From NCBI GenBank assembly GCA_019686135.1, contig JADGHL010000017.1:1-56086 (forward strand): DNA of 56,086 nt, read 5' to 3'. Under the pieces are notes generated by a model that worked only from the letters and a program-made list of their open reading frames with translations, did no database searches and was not told where the DNA came from. Origin of the DNA: Myxococcaceae bacterium (lineage in GTDB: Bacteria > Myxococcota > Myxococcia > Myxococcales > Myxococcaceae). The position numbers were made by a program, and so were the translations under genes. Shown piece after piece: positions 36,819-44,258 of the stretch (within the stretch, counting starts at the first letter, position 1; each line of letters begins with the position of its first letter).

Positions 36819-37502
36819 CTATGGACGGGTTTTCGGTCCGAGCCCGGCTTTCTTCCGCGCTTCCAGGAGCGTCTGCACGTCTTTCGGGGCGAGCGGCTCC
36901 ACCGGGCCGATCGCCGTGGTGGCGTGGAGGATCTTCGCGTAGTGCTCGACCAGCTCCATCCGGAGCAACGCCTGGGTCAAATCGTCGCCCAGGGTGAACA
37001 CCCCGTTCCCCGCGACGAGGAAGGCGTCGTATTCCGCCGCGTACTGCGCCACGAGGTCCCGTCCCTCCGGATCCTTCGGCATCCGCCGCGGAACGGTGGG
37101 AATCCGGTCGCCCAGCGACACGACGATCTCCGGAATGGCGACCGGCGCGAGCTCGCGGCCGGCCAGCCCGAACGCGGTGGCGAACGGCGCGTGCGAATGG
37201 AGCACCACGTTCGCTTCGGGCCGCGCGCGGTAGCAGGCGATGTGCAGCTCCAGCTCGCTGAACGGGCGCTTGCGGCCCTCGAGCACGCGCCCCTGCATAT
37301 CGACGACCAGCAGCGACGCCTCGTCGATGTCGCGCTTGCTCGTCGCGGTCGCGGTGATGAGCAGACGGTCGCCCTTCAACCGCACCGAGACGTTGCCGTC
37401 GTGGTTGGCCACCCAGCCCATCTGGTGGAGCCGGTGCGCGGTCTGGATCACTTGCTGCCGGAGCCGCGGCAGCAGCACGAAGCCTCCCGGTGCGCCCGCC
37501 AT
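36819..37502 (-). CDS. Class II aldolase/adducin family protein (fuculose-phosphate-aldolase-like)
   Basis: 227 aa, usual size. Motifs: WVANHDGNVSVRL at the N-terminus, SELELHIACYRARPEANVVLHSHAPFATA with the catalytic Glu and the HSH zinc pair, and MELVEHYAKI. The third zinc His of FucA (in a NHG motif) appears as Asn here (VAGNGVFTLG), which may change metal binding. These enzymes cleave fuculose- or rhamnulose-1-phosphate to dihydroxyacetone phosphate and lactaldehyde. The ATG shares a base with the stop of the first EutN-like gene (TGATG), so it belongs to the microcompartment-type operon. The MFS truncation junction abuts its stop. Confidence 0.87.
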   Translation of the reverse strand: MAGAPGGFVLLPRLRQQVIQTAHRLHQMGWVANHDGNVSVRLKGDRLLITATATSKRDIDEASLLVVDMQGRVLEGRKRPFSELELHIACYRARPEANVVLHSHAPFATAFGLAGRELAPVAIPEIVVSLGDRIPTVPRRMPKDPEGRDLVAQYAAEYDAFLVAGNGVFTLGDDLTQALLRMELVEHYAKILHATTAIGPVEPLAPKDVQTLLEARKKAGLGPKTRP

Positions 37503-37774
37503 CAGCCCACCGTCACCGCGTCGACCACGCCGACGATCAACGACCGGATCGGCAGCATCTTGTCGCCCAGCACCTGCCGCACGCCGTTGCCTTCGCGCAT
37601 CACCAGCACGGTGTCCCCCACTCCCGCGCAGCTGGTGTGATCGACGGCCAGGAAGCTCCTGCCCACCGGCCGCTGCGCCTCATCGAGCGGCTGGACCACC
37701 AGGAGCTTGCGCCCCTCGAAGGCGGGGTGCTTCGCGGTGGCCACCACCGGGCCCAACACCTTGCACAGGTTCAT
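37502..37774 (-). CDS. EutN/CcmL-type microcompartment vertex protein (BMC-P), copy 1
   Basis: 90 aa from the ATG at 37774, which overlaps the copy 2 stop (ATGA). The family pattern is complete: KVLGPVVATAKHPAFEGRK, LLVVQPLDE, FLAVDHTSCAGVGDTVLVMR, and RSLIVGVVDAV at the end. BMC-P proteins form pentamers that cap the vertices of bacterial microcompartment shells. The GVGDTVLV segment matches shell pentamers better than the copy 2 version. It is encoded between a second pentamer gene and a class II aldolase gene, as in the fucose/rhamnose-type loci of Planctomycetes. Confidence 0.92.
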   Translation of the reverse strand: MNLCKVLGPVVATAKHPAFEGRKLLVVQPLDEAQRPVGRSFLAVDHTSCAGVGDTVLVMREGNGVRQVLGDKMLPIRSLIVGVVDAVTVG

Positions 37775-38034
37775 GCGCCCACCTGATCGACGATGCCCAC
37801 GATCGCGCTGTCCACCGGGACGAACCACGGATCGAGCGCGAGCGAGGCCTCGCGGCTCCCCACGAGATAGACGAGCGTCCCGGGCGAAGCGGAGACGGTG
37901 TCCACCGCCACCTCGGGCGGACCGGACGGCTCCCGGCGATGATCCAGCGGCTGCACCACGAGGAACCTCTTGCCCTCGAGCCCCTCGTATTTGGTCGTCG
38001 CGACGACCGTGCCGATCACCCGTCCCAGGTACAT
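37771..38034 (-). CDS. EutN/CcmL-type microcompartment vertex protein (BMC-P), copy 2
   Basis: 87 aa from the ATG at 38034. It has MYLGRVIGTVVATTKYEGLE, FLVVQPLD, VAVDTVSASPGTLVYLVG and VPVDSAIVGIVDQV, the EutN/CcmL fold. The sequence is clearly different from copy 1, so the two would form distinct pentamers; multiple BMC-P paralogues are common in microcompartment loci. It lies 15 bp downstream of the GltJ-like gene. No BMC-H or BMC-T (hexamer) gene was found in the window. Confidence 0.92.
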   Translation of the reverse strand: MYLGRVIGTVVATTKYEGLEGKRFLVVQPLDHRREPSGPPEVAVDTVSASPGTLVYLVGSREASLALDPWFVPVDSAIVGIVDQVGA

Positions 38035-38049
38035 GCGTCGCGGCTTCTA

Positions 38050-39561
38050 CTACATCGACGTGCCGACGATCAGGGGGATCTCGATATCCACCTCGTCGCC
38101 GGCGAACCGGGCGAAGGTCATCCGCCGCGCCCGCGCCTTGAGACAGTCGCCCAGATCGGAACCGTCCACGTCCTTGCGGTCGATGCTCGCGGCGGTCACC
38201 ACGCCGGACGGCGCCACCGTGGCCACGATGTAGAAGCGCGGCACCTTGAGGCTGGGGTTCTTCCGCAGGGCCTGCTCGATGCAGTTCTGGAAGGCGCTCT
38301 GGCTCTGCGAGACCACCCGGGCGATCTGCTCCGGCGACAGCGCGCCCGAGCTGGTGTCCTTCGCCTTCTCCTCCTCGCCGTTCCGCAGCTTCGGCGCGAG
38401 ATCGACCTTCGAGGTGTCGCCGTAGAGCGCGGCCAGCTCCTCTTTGGTCGGCACGTGCGTCTTCGGGTCGACCGCGGCGACCGTGGGCATGTTGGCGTCA
38501 GATTTCGCCAGCGCCGTTCCGGACGGGGTGCGGTGCGCTGCCGGCCGCTTCGCCTCCTCCTGCGTCTTCTTCCCGCGGCCCAGAAGGAGATCCCCGAGGG
38601 CGCTCATGCCCTCGCCGGAGAACACCGACTGCTCCACCACGTTGCCGCTGGCATCCGTGGTCTTCACCTTGAGCGGCACCACGTTCATCGACGCCAGGCC
38701 GAAGAACACGCCCACGACGATCGCCAGCCCGCCGACGATGAAGCCCACCGTCTTCCACCACGGGTTGCGCTTGTTGACGCCGGCCTGGGCGATGAAGAAA
38801 CGCGTCGCTTCACCCGGCGGAGGCAGGTTCGCCGGATCGAAGTCGCCCAGCACGGCGAAGGGATCCTCCTCCTTCTTCTTCTTCACGCCCGCCTTCGGCT
38901 TCGAAGAGGGCTTCGAAGAGATCGGCGCGCGCGTCGGCTCGTCGGCGACGCCCGGATCGCCGAGCGCGGCCGGCGCCGGATCCGGATCGGGAAGATCCGC
39001 GTCCGAGAAGAGCTCGCCCAGGTTCATCACCTTGCCGACCTGGGACGCGGTGGGTGGCTGCGGCGAGGTCTCGACTTCGAAAGGCAGCGCCTCGGGCGCC
39101 AAAGCGGGCGCCGGTGCCGGGCTGGCCAGGGCGGGGAGCGCGCCGGCGAACAGCACCGCCAGCTCGGGGATGTCCGAGCCGCGCTTCCATTCGGCCATCC
39201 CCTTGCGCCACAGGTAGCTCTTCAAGGTGAGGTCGCCCACCCGGACGAGCTCCGCCAGACCGCGCGGATCGAACGGGCCGGTCTGCTTGCCCTTCACCAT
39301 CGCGAACCACTCGGCCTTGTTCGCCAGGGGTGGCGCCGCGACGGTGGCCTCGTCGTCCCACGGCGTCTTTCCCATGGAGGAGGCCGGCGCCTCGGCAGCC
39401 AGCGCCACCGCGCCCGCTCCGCCGGCGGGATTCGGTGCGGGCGGCCCCTGGACGGTGCACAGGTGGTTGCAGTTGCGGCACCGGACCTTCACGGTCCTGC
39501 CACGGATCTTTTCATCGGCGATCGAGTAGCGGCGCTGGCAGTTGTCGCAGTGAAAGTTCAA
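38050..39561 (-). CDS. GltJ/AgmX-like zinc-ribbon, GYF and TonB-type protein
   Basis: 503 aa if started at the TTG at 39561, which puts the family start LNFHCDNCQRRYSIADEKI at residue 1; a TTG 27 bp earlier is possible. Residues 5-38 are a zinc ribbon (C-x2-C ... C-x2-C). A GYF_2-like domain follows (EWFAMVKGKQTGPFDPRGLAELV, LWRKGMAEW, about 95-145). Then a Pro/Ala-rich region, a single transmembrane segment (VGFIVGGLAIVVGVFFGLA) and a C-terminal periplasmic TonB/AgmX domain (FQNCIEQALRKNP, APSGVVTAASI). It resembles myxobacterial GltJ, where ZnR/GYF bind the polarity GTPase MglA. Target here is unknown. Confidence 0.82.
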   Translation of the reverse strand: MNFHCDNCQRRYSIADEKIRGRTVKVRCRNCNHLCTVQGPPAPNPAGGAGAVALAAEAPASSMGKTPWDDEATVAAPPLANKAEWFAMVKGKQTGPFDPRGLAELVRVGDLTLKSYLWRKGMAEWKRGSDIPELAVLFAGALPALASPAPAPALAPEALPFEVETSPQPPTASQVGKVMNLGELFSDADLPDPDPAPAALGDPGVADEPTRAPISSKPSSKPKAGVKKKKEEDPFAVLGDFDPANLPPPGEATRFFIAQAGVNKRNPWWKTVGFIVGGLAIVVGVFFGLASMNVVPLKVKTTDASGNVVEQSVFSGEGMSALGDLLLGRGKKTQEEAKRPAAHRTPSGTALAKSDANMPTVAAVDPKTHVPTKEELAALYGDTSKVDLAPKLRNGEEEKAKDTSSGALSPEQIARVVSQSQSAFQNCIEQALRKNPSLKVPRFYIVATVAPSGVVTAASIDRKDVDGSDLGDCLKARARRMTFARFAGDEVDIEIPLIVGTSM

Positions 39562-39687
39562 GCGCTGGTTTCCGGCCGGAAGCGGCAACGCCCGATGCTA
39601 GCCGCAGATGCGCTGTCGCGACAGCCGGTTCGGCCCGGCGCACTCTCGATTGACACCCACAAAGGGGAAAATTAAGGAGCCGCCCCC

Positions 39688-39966
39688 ATGCCGGCCAAGG
39701 ACCTCGGAACCAAGTACACGTGCTTCAAGTGCTCGACGAAGTTCTACGACCTCAAGAAGCCGGATCCGCTGTGCCCGAAGTGCGGAGCGGATCAGCGCGA
39801 GAGCCCCGCCAACAAGCCTGCCAGTGAAACCCGCCGGGGCCGTCTGTCGGCGGTGCCCCGGATCATCGAACCCGTCGCCCCCGAACCGGACGAGTCGGAT
39901 CTGCTCGGCGAGGAGGACGAGGACTTCGAGGACGAAGACACCGACACGGAGGACGACGACCTCTAG
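39688..39966 (+). CDS. FYDLN-acid zinc-ribbon protein
   Basis: 92 aa. The N-terminal [28 protein letters not shown] is the FYDLN motif with four zinc cysteines. The C-terminal 40 residues are almost wholly Asp/Glu ([22 protein letters not shown]). This is the TIGR02300-like family seen in alpha- and deltaproteobacteria; function is not known. An AGGAG site lies before the ATG at 39688. It is divergent from the GltJ-like gene by about 125 bp. Confidence 0.92.
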   Translation: MPAKDLGTKYTCFKCSTKFYDLKKPDPLCPKCGADQRESPANKPASETRRGRLSAVPRIIEPVAPEPDESDLLGEEDEDFEDEDTDTEDDDL

Positions 39967-39969
39967 CGG

Positions 39970-40170
39970 TCAACGGCCCGCCAGGGTCAGCTCCCGGAGC
40001 GCGGCGCGGATCTGTTCATACAGGTCCGTGCCGATCGCCTGCTCCCCTTTCGGGCGCTGCGCAATGGGCGCTTCGCGGGTCTGCGCCCGGTCGTGCGGGT
40101 TCTGCGTCTTCATGGCGCTGACCTTTCGAGTCTTCACGGCGGCTGTCTCAGATAGCAATCGTCCTGCCAT
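39970..40170 (-). CDS. Possible small protein
   Basis: 66 aa frame from the ATG at 40170, or 47 aa from the ATG at 40113. No recognised family, signal peptide or membrane segment. The C-terminal half (IGTDLYEQIRAALRELTLAGR) could be helical. It converges with the FYDLN gene (3 bp between stops), which fits compact gene packing and is the main reason for listing it. Coding status is uncertain; the 178 bp upstream (40171-40348) hold nothing I can name. Confidence 0.3.
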   Translation of the reverse strand: MAGRLLSETAAVKTRKVSAMKTQNPHDRAQTREAPIAQRPKGEQAIGTDLYEQIRAALRELTLAGR

Positions 40171-40348
40171 CTTCAACGCACGGGAAGGCCGCCGGATCTC
40201 CGGCACCTTGCGGGCGCGCCCTTTCCGTCCCCCGCCTCGTTTTTCCGCCTGCCACGACACTGGCGCCGCACCTCGTGCATGCATGTGGTCGCACAGGCGA
40301 CCGCGCACCACATGAACCAACGCGGGCAAGAACGCGACGCCGGCCAGG

Positions 40349-41134
40349 CTATTCCAGCGGGCGGACGTCTGCGGGGCCGAAGTGGATCTCCGCCTCGGCC
40401 GTCTGATCGGCCCGGACCTCGACCTCGATCGATCGTTCGCCCAGGCGCGGGTGCCAGACGGTGAGCCTGTGCCGCCCCACCGGAACGCCATCGATGCGGA
40501 AGCGGCCCTGATCGTCGGCGGTGGCGAAGTACGGGTGCGCGAACGTCTTGATGCGCGCGTTCATCCACGGGTGGATGTCGCAGACCAGCTTCACCACGCC
40601 GGGCTGCCGGGGAAGCGTCTTCTGCGTCACCATCCCCTCGAGCGGCATGGCCACGTTGAAGACCGCGCGGCCGTCCTCGTTCGCGCGCACGCTGTGGGTG
40701 AGCGGATCGGAGTTCTTCATCGCCAGCGTCGCGCCCGCGCGCGCGCCGAAGATGGCCGGAGAGAAGAGGCAGCCGTGGTTGTCGATCGTGACCGTGCCCG
40801 CATCGCCCGGCGCATCACTCGAAGGGACGTCGTCGACGCTGGCGACCGCCGAGGCCACGCCTCCGCCGGGATCGATCCGGAGCGATCGATCTTCCACCGA
40901 TTCACCGCAGTAGTGCGCGACCGAAGCGTTCGTCGACAGCCGTGCGAGCGCAGGCGCAGGACCGTCGAAGCGGACGCGCCCGGCGATGCTGCCTTTGGCC
41001 GTGCGAGGCGCAGGTTGCGCGTCGGCCGATGGCGCTGGCGCAGCGGCGTCCACAGATCGTCCTCTGCACGCGGCGAGCTGTGCCGCGGACGCGAGCACGA
41101 GGAGTGAGCAGGCGATGTGGATGTGAGGCTTCAT
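40349..41134 (-). CDS. Cupredoxin-like lipoprotein with regulatory-type C-terminal domain
   Basis: 261 aa from the ATG at 41134. The signal peptide ends in AQLAAC (lipobox). An N-terminal domain (KGSIAGRVRFDG) leads to a cupredoxin-like segment: MKNSDPLTHSVRA supplies one His and VKLVCDIHPWMNARI supplies Cys, His and Met, the type 1 copper ligand set. The last 60 residues (PYFATADDQGRFRIDGVPVGRHRLTVWHP) are a carboxypeptidase-regulatory/transthyretin-like domain. It may be a periplasmic electron carrier or copper protein. Similar plastocyanin-like/CarboxypepD_reg proteins are common in Myxococcota and Planctomycetes. Confidence 0.82.
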   Translation of the reverse strand: MKPHIHIACSLLVLASAAQLAACRGRSVDAAAPAPSADAQPAPRTAKGSIAGRVRFDGPAPALARLSTNASVAHYCGESVEDRSLRIDPGGGVASAVASVDDVPSSDAPGDAGTVTIDNHGCLFSPAIFGARAGATLAMKNSDPLTHSVRANEDGRAVFNVAMPLEGMVTQKTLPRQPGVVKLVCDIHPWMNARIKTFAHPYFATADDQGRFRIDGVPVGRHRLTVWHPRLGERSIEVEVRADQTAEAEIHFGPADVRPLE

Positions 41135-41236
41135 GCGAAAGAAGTCTGGCAAAGTGTGCTGGATCCGCTGAGACCTTGTTGGTAGTAACCGCGCGCGCGT
41201 CGCAACGACGCGTTCCTCGCAGTGGAGGCATTCGTT

Positions 41237-41974
41237 TTGAGGGACAAGCTCCTCTCGCTGGTCGAGCTCCAGAAAGTGGACCTCGAGATCGCCGCGCTCC
41301 GAAAGACCGCAGAGGTCTGGCCCAGGGAGATGGCCCAGCTCGAGAGGGAGATGGCGGGACACCGGGCGGCGGTCGAAGCAGAGCGGGCCCGGGTGGCGGA
41401 CATCGAGCAGCAGAAGCGGACGCTCGAGCAGAACATCGCGGAAGAGAAGGACAAGGTGAAGAAGTGGGAGCAGCGCCTGGCCGAACAGCGCTCCACCCGC
41501 GAATACTCCGCGCTGGCCCGTGAGATCGACATCGCCCGCAAGGCCAACGCCACCATGCAGGAGGAGATCATCGCGCTCGGCAAGCAGCTCAACGAGGCGC
41601 GCGAAGCGGTGAAGGCGAAGGAGGCCGAGGTGCAGGCCCACCTCGCACGGCTCAGCGAATCGGTCAGCGCGCTCAAGGCGAAGATGAGCGAGTCCGAGAG
41701 CGTCGTGGCCGACCTCAACAAGAAGCGCGAGGAGGCCGCCCAGAAGGTGGACCCCACGCTGCTGCGCCGCTACGACACCATCCGCAAGAAGCGGATGCCG
41801 GCGATGGTCGCCGTCGTTGCCGGCCGCTGCAAGGGCTGCAACATGAACATCCCGCCGCAGCTCTACAACACGCTCGTCGCCACGCGCGGTGTGGATGTGT
41901 GCCCCTCGTGTCATCGGATCATCCACGCCGAAGAGGCGCTGGAGGATCCGAAGGCCGCGAACCCTGCGTCCTGA
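41237..41974 (+). CDS. Coiled-coil protein with C4 zinc ribbon (CdsZ/DUF164-like)
   Basis: 245 aa from the TTG at 41237, which has GGAGG eight bases upstream and gives the family start LRDKLLSLVELQKVDLEI; a GTG at 41222 overlaps that site and is less likely. Residues 1-180 are a long antiparallel coiled coil. The C-terminal AGRCKGCNMNIPPQLYN...GVDVCPSCHRIIH is the four-Cys zinc ribbon (zf-RING_7). The family (DUF164, Chlamydia CdsZ) binds nucleic acid or proteins in several bacteria; its role here is unknown. The RNase H-like gene starts 35 bp after its stop. Confidence 0.88.
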   Translation: MRDKLLSLVELQKVDLEIAALRKTAEVWPREMAQLEREMAGHRAAVEAERARVADIEQQKRTLEQNIAEEKDKVKKWEQRLAEQRSTREYSALAREIDIARKANATMQEEIIALGKQLNEAREAVKAKEAEVQAHLARLSESVSALKAKMSESESVVADLNKKREEAAQKVDPTLLRRYDTIRKKRMPAMVAVVAGRCKGCNMNIPPQLYNTLVATRGVDVCPSCHRIIHAEEALEDPKAANPAS

Positions 41975-42009
41975 CGGCCGGTGAGGCCGTGACCCTTCGG
42001 AGGGCGCGC

Positions 42010-42603
42010 ATGCCCGTGAGCAAGGACGCGGAGATCCTTCGTCACATCGCGCGGGAGGAGCCGCTGTCTTCCACCCAGGCGGCGTTCGGCGTGACCCGCG
42101 AGCAGCTGACGCGGATTCTGGAGAAGGCGGCGCGGCAGCTCGAGAAGGACGCGCCCCGGCGCGCGGCGTCCCAGTCGGAGGTGCCCGCCGTCCCGGAGAT
42201 GCCGCGGCTGCGCGTGTATTCGGATGGTGCGGCACGCGGAAACCCCGGCCCCGCCGGCGCGGGCGCGGTGCTGGTGGAACCCAACGGCCAAGTCGTGGAC
42301 AGGATCGGCAAGTACCTCGGCAAACAGACCAACAACTTCGCCGAGTACATGGGCCTCATCCTCGGGCTCGAACGCGCGCAGGCGCTCGGAGTGAAGGAGA
42401 TCGAGGTCTACGCGGACAGCGAGCTGATGATCCGCCAGCTCGGCGGGCGGTATCAGGTCAAGAGCCCATCGCTGCGCCCGCTGTACGACCGCGCCGTCAC
42501 GCTGCTCAACCACTTCGACCGCGTGAAGCTGGTCCACGTCCCGCGCGAGATGAACCTCGCCGCGGACGAAATGAGCAACCGCGCCATCGACGAGCATCTC
42601 TGA
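42010..42603 (+). CDS. rnhA: Ribonuclease HI-type protein with N-terminal extension
   Basis: 197 aa. ATG at 42010 with CGGAGGG five bases upstream. The first 65 residues look like a small helical domain (LRHIAREEPLSSTQAAFGVTREQL) that is absent from E. coli RNase HI. The RNase H fold follows: LRVYSDGAARGNPGPAGAG (first Asp), NNFAEYMGLILGL (Glu), VYADSELMIRQLGG (Asp) and MNLAADEMSN (last Asp), all four metal-binding acids. It cleaves RNA of RNA/DNA hybrids. The subgroup lacks the basic handle and is like the archaeal/B. subtilis YpdQ branch. Likely co-transcribed with the zinc-ribbon gene. Confidence 0.92.
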   Translation: MPVSKDAEILRHIAREEPLSSTQAAFGVTREQLTRILEKAARQLEKDAPRRAASQSEVPAVPEMPRLRVYSDGAARGNPGPAGAGAVLVEPNGQVVDRIGKYLGKQTNNFAEYMGLILGLERAQALGVKEIEVYADSELMIRQLGGRYQVKSPSLRPLYDRAVTLLNHFDRVKLVHVPREMNLAADEMSNRAIDEHL

Positions 42604-42688
42604 GACAAGACGGCTATTTACGAACAATTTGTCTTTGGTTTGCGCTCCGACTTCTCTTCCTCTGTGAAAACCATGTACGGAGGTGGAA

Positions 42689-42912
42689 ATGACGAAGTGG
42701 AGCGGGAGACGGCGCTGGTTGGCGTGGGAGCGTTGGCCTCGGGGATGTGCCTCGTCCGCCTGACGGCAGGTGCGGCGCAGATCGCCGTGAACACCGTCGA
42801 CGACGAGCTCAACCCCGACGGCGACTGTTCGCTGCGCGCGGCCGTCCAGGCTGCCAACACCGACACCGCGGTCGACGCCGGTCCCGCAGGCTCCGGCGCG
42901 GATGTAATCACC
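42689..42912 (+). pseudogene. Remnant of a secreted CSLREA-domain protein
   Basis: A strong GGAGGT site precedes the ATG at 42689, whose frame gives a basic signal start (MTKWSGRRRW) but stops after 24 codons. A neighbouring frame contains the hydrophobic signal core (GVGALASGMCLVRLTAGAAQ) and the CSLREA motif (NTVDDELNPDGDCSLRAAVQAANT) with GSGADVIT. Thus one frameshift splits the signal and the body ends after about 70 residues at a repeat. CSLREA domains sit at the N-terminus of large secreted beta-helix proteins. This copy is dead or an N-terminal fragment. Confidence 0.7.
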
Positions 42913-43102
42913 TCCGAAGCCATACGTACTGCGGCCGCGGAGCGTGTGCGGTCGCCGCTGCGGATGCACCCGCGCCATCGCGGCGGCAGATCGCACTGCG
43001 GTGCCTCCTCCGAAGCCATTCGCATTGCGGCCGCGGAGCATGATGCAGTCGCTGCGGTGCGGATCCACCCACGCCACCGCAGCGGCAGATCGCACTGCGC
43101 CG
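42911..43102 (+). repeat. Two tandem copies of a roughly 96-bp repeat
   Basis: Copies start at 42911 and 43007, both with CCTCCGAAGCCAT, share GCGGCCGCGGAGC and end in GGCAGATCGCACTGCG. They differ by several substitutions and small indels. They begin just where the CSLREA remnant ends. The remaining 220 bp to the next gene (43103-43322) are GC-rich with a short palindrome near 43185-43205 and no gene I can support. I do not know this repeat family. Confidence 0.75.
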
Positions 43103-43349
43103 CCTCCCCTCCCGCCCGGAACGCACCTCGACGCAGAAGCTTGATTGGCGCGGAACGTACGGTCCATCCGCCACCTCTTCCGGTGCCGCGGCACCGCGGC
43201 GCCGCGTGTGCCCCAGTCGGGCGGCGCGGATCGAGCCGGGCCATCCTGCAGGCAAATCGCTTGATACCGCCCCGACCGCCGGTCCGGTGGCGCCGGCCCG
43301 GGCTCCCGACTACGACTGACGCATGGGTGAGGAACGACAAGGCGAGAGC

Positions 43350-44234
43350 ATGACCCGCCGCGAGGCCATTGCGGCGGGCATTGCCGGTGCGGCCGCCCTC
43401 GCAACGGGCGCGTCGCTGGGCTCGGGCAGCGCCGGCGAACGGATGCCCGTCGTCTATCTGCCGCATGGCGGCGGACCGTGGCCGTTCGTGGATCTCGGCT
43501 TCGGCAATCCCGCGGAGCTCGACGCGCTGGCCGCCTGGCTGAAAAGCGTGAGGTCGATCCCGAAGACGCCGCCGCGGGCGCTCCTGGTCATCTCCGCGCA
43601 CTGGGAGGAACCGGTGCCCACCGTGATGACCTCCCCTGCCCCGCCGATGCTCTACGACTATTACGGCTTCCCGCCCGAGTCATACCGCATCACCTGGCCG
43701 GCGCCGGGACATCCCCAGCTCGCCGCACGGGTCCGCGCGCTGCTTGCGCAAGCCGGCTTCGACACCGCCGAGGATCCGGCGCGCGGGTTCGATCACGGCA
43801 CGTTCGTCCCGCTCAAGCTCACCTGGCCGGATGCCGACGTCCCGGTGGTTCAGCTCTCGCTCAAGCGCGGGCTGGATCCGGAGGAGCACCTGGTGATGGG
43901 CCGCGCGCTCGCGCCGCTCCGCAACGAGGGCGTGTTCATCATCGGCAGCGGGATGACCTTCCACAATCTCCGCGCCTTCGGCGATCCGCGCGCGATTCCG
44001 GTGTCCGAGACCGTCGACGCGTGGCTGCGCGAGTCGGTCACGCTCGACGCCAACGCACGCGACGACCGTCTCATCCGGTGGTCGACCGCACCCGCCGCGC
44101 GGCAGGCCCACCCTCGCGAGGAGCACCTTCTGCCGCTGATGGTGATCGCCGGGGCCGCGGGAGCAGACCGCGGCGTGGTCGCCTACAACGGGACGCTGCT
44201 CGGGCTGCGGCTGTCGGGCTACCGGTTCGGGTAA
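43350..44234 (+). CDS. LigB/DODA-type extradiol ring-cleavage dioxygenase-like protein
   Basis: 294 aa from the ATG at 43350; an ATG at 43323 adds nine residues. The N-terminus (TRREAIAAGIAGAAALATGA) looks like a twin-arginine signal, so export may occur. The body matches the 4,5-DOPA dioxygenase-extradiol family: VYLPHGGGPWPF, LVISAHWEE, GFDHGTFVPLKLTWPDADVPVVQLSL, GSGMTFHNLR and HPREEHLLPLMV. The four conserved His residues in these stretches bind the metal. YgiD-type proteins cleave catechol-like rings; substrate here is unknown. The Tat-like signal is unusual for the family and would make it periplasmic. Confidence 0.87.
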   Translation: MTRREAIAAGIAGAAALATGASLGSGSAGERMPVVYLPHGGGPWPFVDLGFGNPAELDALAAWLKSVRSIPKTPPRALLVISAHWEEPVPTVMTSPAPPMLYDYYGFPPESYRITWPAPGHPQLAARVRALLAQAGFDTAEDPARGFDHGTFVPLKLTWPDADVPVVQLSLKRGLDPEEHLVMGRALAPLRNEGVFIIGSGMTFHNLRAFGDPRAIPVSETVDAWLRESVTLDANARDDRLIRWSTAPAARQAHPREEHLLPLMVIAGAAGADRGVVAYNGTLLGLRLSGYRFG

Positions 44235-44258
44235 CGCCGTCAGGCTCCGGCAGAGCCC

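Noticed and set aside
37502-38034. Carboxysome
   Set aside because: No RuBisCO, carbonic anhydrase or CsoS/Ccm proteins are encoded nearby; the aldolase and DeoC fit a catabolic compartment better.
42604-42680. Intrinsic terminator after the RNase H gene
   Set aside because: The AGACAA/TTGTCT pair has only 6 bp, a loop of about 20 nt and no T run.
42911-43102. CRISPR array
   Set aside because: Only two diverged copies of 96 bp directly abut, with no spacers and no cas genes.
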